Shown here: one piece after another, positions 38,147-42,528 of the stretch
Layout: each line of letters begins with the position of its first letter
How positions within the stretch are numbered: position 1 is the first letter of the stretch
From: Treponema sp. UBA6852
Lineage (GTDB): Bacteria > Spirochaetota > Spirochaetia > Treponematales > Treponemataceae
DNA: 42,528 nucleotides
Assembly (NCBI GenBank): GCA_002449305.1
Contig: DKDI01000015.1
Location: 1 to 42,528 of the forward strand
Direction: 5' to 3'
Notes under the pieces: generated by a model
What the model was told of the DNA's origin: nothing
Databases searched by the model: none
What the model saw: the letters and a program-made list of their open reading frames with translations, nothing else
Translations under genes and position numbers: made by a program

Positions 38147-39933
38147 TTACTGGAAAAATAACCCGAATTTCAGGTCCTATAGTCTATGCTGAAGGCCTTG
38201 AAAAATGCGGACTTTACGATGTTGTTGATGTTGGCGAAAAAAAGCTTATTGGTGAAATAATCCGCCAGAGTGAAGGAAAAGCTACAATTCAAGTTTATGA
38301 AGATGTTACAGGAATGCACGTTGGCGAGCAGGTTGTTTCTAGCGAGCGTCCTCTTTCACTTAAACTTGGACCTGGGCTTGTAGGCACAATTTACGATGGA
38401 ATTCAGCGTCCTTTAAAAGAAATGTATGAAGACGGCGGGGTTTTTCTGCTCCCTGGCCAGCGCACAGAACCTATTGACAATAAAAAGAAATGGGAATTTA
38501 TTCCTGCAGCTCACCCTTCCGACGGAAAAGAAATGTGCGAAGGTCTTTCCATTGCTCCGGGAATGGTTCTTGGAACTGTTCAGGAGACAGGTTCTGTTGT
38601 CCATAAAATAATGGTTCCTCCGACAATCCGCGGGCGTGTTCTAAAGACTTTCGCAGGAAAAGGCTCTTATACAATTGATGAGACAATCGCTACTACAGAA
38701 CTTGGCGAAAATATTTCGATGAGCCAGTACTGGCCTTTGCGCAAACCTCGTCCTTTTGCACAGAAACTTGAAGTAAGCCAGCCGCTTGTTACAGGTCTTC
38801 GTGTAATCGATGTATTCTTTCCTCTTTCAAAAGGCGGAACAGCCGCAATTCCAGGCGGATTCGGTACTGGAAAAACGATGACTCAGCATGCGATTGCAAA
38901 ATGGTGCGATGCGGACTTGATTGTCTACATTGGCTGCGGCGAGCGCGGAAACGAAATGACGGACGTTCTGACTGAATTTCCGACTTTGATAGACCCGCGT
39001 ACTGGACGTTCTTTGATGGAACGCACAATTTTGATTGCGAACACTTCAAATATGCCTGTTGCGGCGCGCGAAGTTTCACTTTATTCAGGAATTACACTTG
39101 CCGAATATTACCGTGATATGGGGCTTCACGTTGCAATTATGGCGGACTCAACTAGCCGTTGGGCAGAAGCTTTGCGTGAACTTTCCGGTCGTATGGAGGA
39201 AATGCCTGCTGAAGAAGGTTATCCTGCATATCTTCCGACTCGCCTTGCTGAATTTTATGAGCGTGCCGGTCGTGTTAATTCTTTGTGCGGAAAAGAAGGC
39301 TCTGTTTCTATTATTGGAGCAGTTTCTCCTGCGGGCGGAGACTTTTCTGAGCCTGTAACCCAGCATACAAAACGTTTTATCCGCTGTTTCTGGGCGTTGG
39401 ACCGTGAACTTGCAAACGCGCGCCATTATCCTGCTATTGGCTGGATTGATTCGTATTCAGAATATGCTGCAGAAATTAAAGGCTGGTGGGACAAATTTGA
39501 TCCTCGCTGGTCTTCGATTCGTGTTCAGGCTTTGGATTTGCTCAAACGTGAGCAGCGTCTTCAGCAGATTGTACGCTTGATTGGTGCTGATGCTTTGCCG
39601 GACAGCGATCGCCTTATTCTTACTGTTTGTGAAATGATTAAAAATGGATTTTTGCAGCAGAATGCGTTTGATTCAATCGATGCCTATGCAGTTCCAGAAA
39701 AACAGGTAAATATACTTTTGCTTATGATGACTTTCTATGAAAAAGCGTTAAAGGTTATAAAATCTGGATGTCCGCTTTTGAAAGTTACCGAGCTTCCTGT
39801 GCGAAATGAAATAGTCAGGGCAAAAAGTGAAATTCCAAACGACAAGCTTGACGAGCTTACAACTATTCAAAATCATCTTGACGACCAGATGGCGGAACTT
39901 GAAAGAATGTACCGCAAGGATGTTGCACTATGA
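38143..39933 (+). CDS. atpA: V-type ATPase catalytic subunit A
   Basis: The 596-residue catalytic subunit carries the P-loop GGFGTGKT (residues 238-245), the non-homologous insertion region before it (about 110-190), the IYIGCGERGNE-type motif as VYIGCGERGNEMTDVL, and the ADSTSRWAEALRE Walker B region. It hydrolyses or makes ATP at the A-B interface in the cytoplasmic head. ATGA overlaps link it to E upstream and B downstream, so A and B are made together. Confidence 0.97.
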   Translation: MITGKITRISGPIVYAEGLEKCGLYDVVDVGEKKLIGEIIRQSEGKATIQVYEDVTGMHVGEQVVSSERPLSLKLGPGLVGTIYDGIQRPLKEMYEDGGVFLLPGQRTEPIDNKKKWEFIPAAHPSDGKEMCEGLSIAPGMVLGTVQETGSVVHKIMVPPTIRGRVLKTFAGKGSYTIDETIATTELGENISMSQYWPLRKPRPFAQKLEVSQPLVTGLRVIDVFFPLSKGGTAAIPGGFGTGKTMTQHAIAKWCDADLIVYIGCGERGNEMTDVLTEFPTLIDPRTGRSLMERTILIANTSNMPVAAREVSLYSGITLAEYYRDMGLHVAIMADSTSRWAEALRELSGRMEEMPAEEGYPAYLPTRLAEFYERAGRVNSLCGKEGSVSIIGAVSPAGGDFSEPVTQHTKRFIRCFWALDRELANARHYPAIGWIDSYSEYAAEIKGWWDKFDPRWSSIRVQALDLLKREQRLQQIVRLIGADALPDSDRLILTVCEMIKNGFLQQNAFDSIDAYAVPEKQVNILLLMMTFYEKALKVIKSGCPLLKVTELPVRNEIVRAKSEIPNDKLDELTTIQNHLDDQMAELERMYRKDVAL

Positions 39934-41315
39934 AAGGAATTGAATATACTGGACTGACTTCTGTTGACGGACCGATTGTAGCTGTAAAGCGCAGTGAAAA
40001 TTCCTCTTATGACGAAGTTGTTTATGTCCGCGATAAAAACGGTGAAAAAAAGACTGGACGAATTATTGATTTGAATGAAAAAACTGCGATTGTTCAGATT
40101 TTCGGAAGCACAACCGGTCTTGACTTGGAAAATACAACTGTGGAATTCCTTGAAGAGCCAATGGAGCTTCGTGTTGGAAAAGGACTTCTCGGACGCATTT
40201 TTAACGGACTTGGCGAGCCTATAGATGGCTATCCGCAGATTATTTCGGACAAAAAAGTAAATGTAAACGGAAATCCTATAAATCCTTATGCACGTGTTTA
40301 TCCGCGCGATTTTATCCAGACTGGAATTTCTTCAATTGATGGAATGAACACTTTGATTCGCGGGCAAAAACTTCCGATTTTCTCTGGAAACGGACTTCCG
40401 CACAACAAGCTTGCTGCCCAGATTATCCGTCAGGCAAAAATTCTAAATAGCAATGAAGAATTTGTTATGGTTTTTGCCGGCATGGGAATAAAATACGATG
40501 TTGCGCAATTCTTTAAGCATACTTTTGAAGAGTCTGGAGTTTTGTCAAAAGTTGTAATGTTCCAGTCACTGGCTGACGCGCCTTCTATTGAACGTATTAT
40601 TACGCCGAGATGCGCTCTTACTGCCGCTGAGTATCTTGCCTATGAATGCAATATGCACGTTCTTGTCGTTATGACAGACATGACAAACTATTGCGAAGCC
40701 TTGCGTGAAATTTCAACGACACGCGGTGAAGTTCCTGGAAGAAAAGGTTATCCAGGATATCTTTATTCAAATTTGGCTGAGCTTTATGAGCGTGCAGGAA
40801 AAATTCAGGGAAGTACAGGTTCAATTACGCAAATTCCTATTCTTTCTATGCCAAACGATGATATTTCGCATCCGATTCCTGACCTTACAGGATATATTAC
40901 GGAAGGACAGATTGTTCTTGACCGCGAGATGAGCCAGAAGGGAATGTATCCGCCGGTATCAGGACTTCCTAGCTTGAGCCGCCTTATGAAAGACGGAATT
41001 GGTGAAGGCATGACACGCGAAGACCATGCGCCTGTTTCAAGCCAGCTTTTTGCCGCTTACAGCAAAGTAAAATCAATCCGAAACCTTGCTTCTATTATTG
41101 GCGAAGAGGAGCTTTCTGAGCTTGACCAGTGCTACTTGAAATTCGGAAACGAGCTTGAAGCGAAATTCTTTACCCAAGGCGAATATGAAGACCGCTCAAT
41201 AGATCAGACTCTTGATTTAGGCTGGAAAATGCTTAGTATTCTTCCGCGCGAAGAGCTTTACAGAATCAAGAATGAAATGATTGACAAGTATCTTCCAAAA
41301 GCTTTAGAGAACTGA
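39930..41315 (+). CDS. atpB: V-type ATPase regulatory subunit B
   Basis: The 461-residue non-catalytic nucleotide-binding subunit lacks a canonical P-loop: the position reads FSGNGLPHNKLA. It keeps the typical TDMTNYCEALREIS, KGYPGYLYSNLAELYERAG and GSITQIPILSMPNDD motifs. Three copies alternate with subunit A in the head. It overlaps subunit A by 4 bp and is followed 2 bp later by D. Confidence 0.97.
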   Translation: MKGIEYTGLTSVDGPIVAVKRSENSSYDEVVYVRDKNGEKKTGRIIDLNEKTAIVQIFGSTTGLDLENTTVEFLEEPMELRVGKGLLGRIFNGLGEPIDGYPQIISDKKVNVNGNPINPYARVYPRDFIQTGISSIDGMNTLIRGQKLPIFSGNGLPHNKLAAQIIRQAKILNSNEEFVMVFAGMGIKYDVAQFFKHTFEESGVLSKVVMFQSLADAPSIERIITPRCALTAAEYLAYECNMHVLVVMTDMTNYCEALREISTTRGEVPGRKGYPGYLYSNLAELYERAGKIQGSTGSITQIPILSMPNDDISHPIPDLTGYITEGQIVLDREMSQKGMYPPVSGLPSLSRLMKDGIGEGMTREDHAPVSSQLFAAYSKVKSIRNLASIIGEEELSELDQCYLKFGNELEAKFFTQGEYEDRSIDQTLDLGWKMLSILPREELYRIKNEMIDKYLPKALEN

Positions 41316-41317
41316 TT

Positions 41318-41941
41318 ATGGCAAAACTGAATATTGCTCCGACAAAATCAAATCTTCTTGCAATAAAAGAGCAGCTGGCAATCAGCACTGAAGGCTATGA
41401 CTTGCTTGAGCAAAAACGTGAAATTCTTGTAATGGAGCTTATGCGAATTGTTGAGCAAGTTAAGCTTTTGGAAAACCAGATTGACAAGTGCATTCATAAA
41501 GCCTATCCTGCGCTGAAAAAAATGCTTGTTTCTGTTGGCGGCGACCGTGTAGAGCGGATTGCGCACGGAATTGACTATAATTTTGAAATTACAAAGAAAC
41601 CGGCTGTCATTGCAGGAATGTCTTTTACAACCATCGATGTGAATCTTCCGCAGAGAAGACTTTTTTCTTCTTTTATGGGAACTTTTGCAGACAGTGATGA
41701 AGTCATGGCGGATTTTTTTGAGCTTTTGACGCTTCTGACAAAAATGGCGAGCATAAGAACTGTCGCCTGGAGGCTTGCTCTTGAAGTCAAGAAAACCCAG
41801 CGCCGTGTAAATGCTTTGGATAAAACGGTTATTCCGCAGGACAAGGAAACTGTGAAGTATATTGAAGGTGTTCTTGAGGAACGAGAACGTGATAATGTTT
41901 TCGTTATGAAGTCTTTAAAAAAAAGGCAGGGTGAAAAATGA
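41318..41941 (+). CDS. V-type ATPase central-shaft subunit D
   Basis: The 207-residue protein starts with the conserved IAPTKSNLLAIKEQL and has long N- and C-terminal helices that form the rotating shaft. ALEVKKTQRRVNALDKTVIP is the family signature. The 3' end overlaps the universal-stress gene by 4 bp. Confidence 0.93.
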   Translation: MAKLNIAPTKSNLLAIKEQLAISTEGYDLLEQKREILVMELMRIVEQVKLLENQIDKCIHKAYPALKKMLVSVGGDRVERIAHGIDYNFEITKKPAVIAGMSFTTIDVNLPQRRLFSSFMGTFADSDEVMADFFELLTLLTKMASIRTVAWRLALEVKKTQRRVNALDKTVIPQDKETVKYIEGVLEERERDNVFVMKSLKKRQGEK

Positions 41942-42435
41942 TAAAACCTCTTTTTCAGCGGATTGTAGTCGGCTACAATGGTTCTCGCTCTTCTCTTCAT
42001 ACAGTTTTGTACGCAATTCTTATGGCAAAAGTCTACAAATGCGCAGTAAAAGTTGTAAGCGTTGTAGACACAGCTTCCATAAAGTATCTCACTTTGCAGA
42101 AATTTATGGTTTCGCAGGAAGGCGAGTCTATTGCAAAAAGCCTTGAGTCTGACAGTGAAAAAAATCTGGATTATGTAACAGATCTTGCAAAGTCAAAAGG
42201 CGTAAAGATTGAAACTGAAATTCGCAAAGGTGCAGTTTGGGCTGAAATTATCACAGCCGCAGATGAATTCAAAGCTGACCTTATACTTTTGGGCGGAGCA
42301 AAAAATCTTGACCATCTTTCTTCACTTTCTCGCGATGTGATTTCTTCTCAAGACAGCGAAATAATAGGAAGCGCGCACTGTTCTGTAATGGTTGTCCGCG
42401 AACCTTATGTTGAGCAGAAATTCAAGCTTGTTTAG
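41938..42435 (+). CDS. Universal stress protein (UspA family)
   Basis: The 165-residue protein has the Usp fold: an initial strand RIVVGYNGSRSS, a helix, VKVVSVVDTAS, and the nucleotide-type motif LILLGG...(DVISSQ)...IIGSAHCSVMVVREP near the C-terminus, close to the ATP-binding G-2x-G-9x-G(S/T) pattern. It is translationally coupled to V-ATPase subunit D through ATGA. That suggests a role tied to energy or ion status rather than an independent gene. The final 93 bases of the window (42436-42528) hold no gene that I can see. Confidence 0.85.
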   Translation: MIKPLFQRIVVGYNGSRSSLHTVLYAILMAKVYKCAVKVVSVVDTASIKYLTLQKFMVSQEGESIAKSLESDSEKNLDYVTDLAKSKGVKIETEIRKGAVWAEIITAADEFKADLILLGGAKNLDHLSSLSRDVISSQDSEIIGSAHCSVMVVREPYVEQKFKLV

Positions 42436-42528
42436 TTTTTTTTATATTTTTGGCTGTCTGAAATTCGATTTTATAATTTAGTGTCATTATCGGGCTAGAC
42501 TCTGCAATGTTTTTGAAAGAAACTCGGT

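Noticed and set aside
1..42528. Reverse transcriptase or template repeat for the DGR target
   Set aside because: No ORF shows the YxDD or other RT motifs, and I found no second copy of the VR with adenines at the variable sites in this window.

Overview
The window looks like a spirochaete chromosome, most probably a host-associated Treponema. Four things suggest this: a complete V-type (not F-type) ATPase operon, the long ~500-residue form of GlyA, a PhoH / 7TM-HD / YbeY / CorC operon next to TPR and lipoprotein genes, and an FGE-fold surface lipoprotein of the kind treponemes diversify with retroelements. Genus is an inference from gene content; no rRNA is present and I found no tRNA.

Layout. 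(1) 1-8.8 kb is accessory DNA, almost all on the minus strand. It holds decaying small genes (TfoX-like, a VOC protein with an internal deletion, a GNAT gene with a nonsense codon, an ORF running antisense into tfoX), three unrecognised proteins separated by hairpin repeats, a UPF0227-like hydrolase, and a compact cluster of an SPFH-GYF protein, two zinc-ribbon proteins and a 4-TM protein. (2) 8.9-11.2 kb, divergent from that cluster, encodes a NarL/DesK-type histidine kinase, its LuxR-type regulator and an ECF-S-like membrane protein with overlapping genes. (3) 11.2-12.9 kb is a scrapyard: a frameshifted Cys-rich gene, a Dabb gene split by a 74-bp two-hairpin element, a 215-bp MITE-like element, and a PIN toxin-antitoxin pair flanked by identical 36-bp promoter/operator repeats. 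(4) 12.9-15.8 kb: LapA-like and TPR proteins, then glyA. (5) 15.8-17.7 kb holds the most interesting locus: an eight-copy 22-bp tandem array, a terminator, a strong promoter, and a lipoprotein gene with both a phase-variation-type G8 tract and a C-terminal segment that looks exactly like the variable region of a diversity-generating retroelement (DGR). No reverse transcriptase or template repeat is in the window. (6) 17.7-33.2 kb is housekeeping on the plus strand: valS, an HD hydrolase, phoH-like, 7TM-HD, ybeY, corC-like, a TPR protein, pgk, rlmI-like, miaA, tatD-like, secG and a PTS IIA. (7) 33.2-42.4 kb is the V-ATPase operon (G/H-C-I-K-F-E-A-B-D) with a translationally coupled universal stress protein.

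The genes in (6) cover translation and its quality control (ValRS, YbeY, RlmI, MiaA), nucleotide second-messenger turnover (ppGpp-type HD hydrolase, c-di-AMP-type 7TM-HD), glycolysis (Pgk) and secretion (SecG). The V-ATPase in (7) would set the ion gradient. The accessory parts show repeated insertion of small hairpin elements and gene decay. The DGR-like lipoprotein is the best candidate for an uncharacterised adaptive system.
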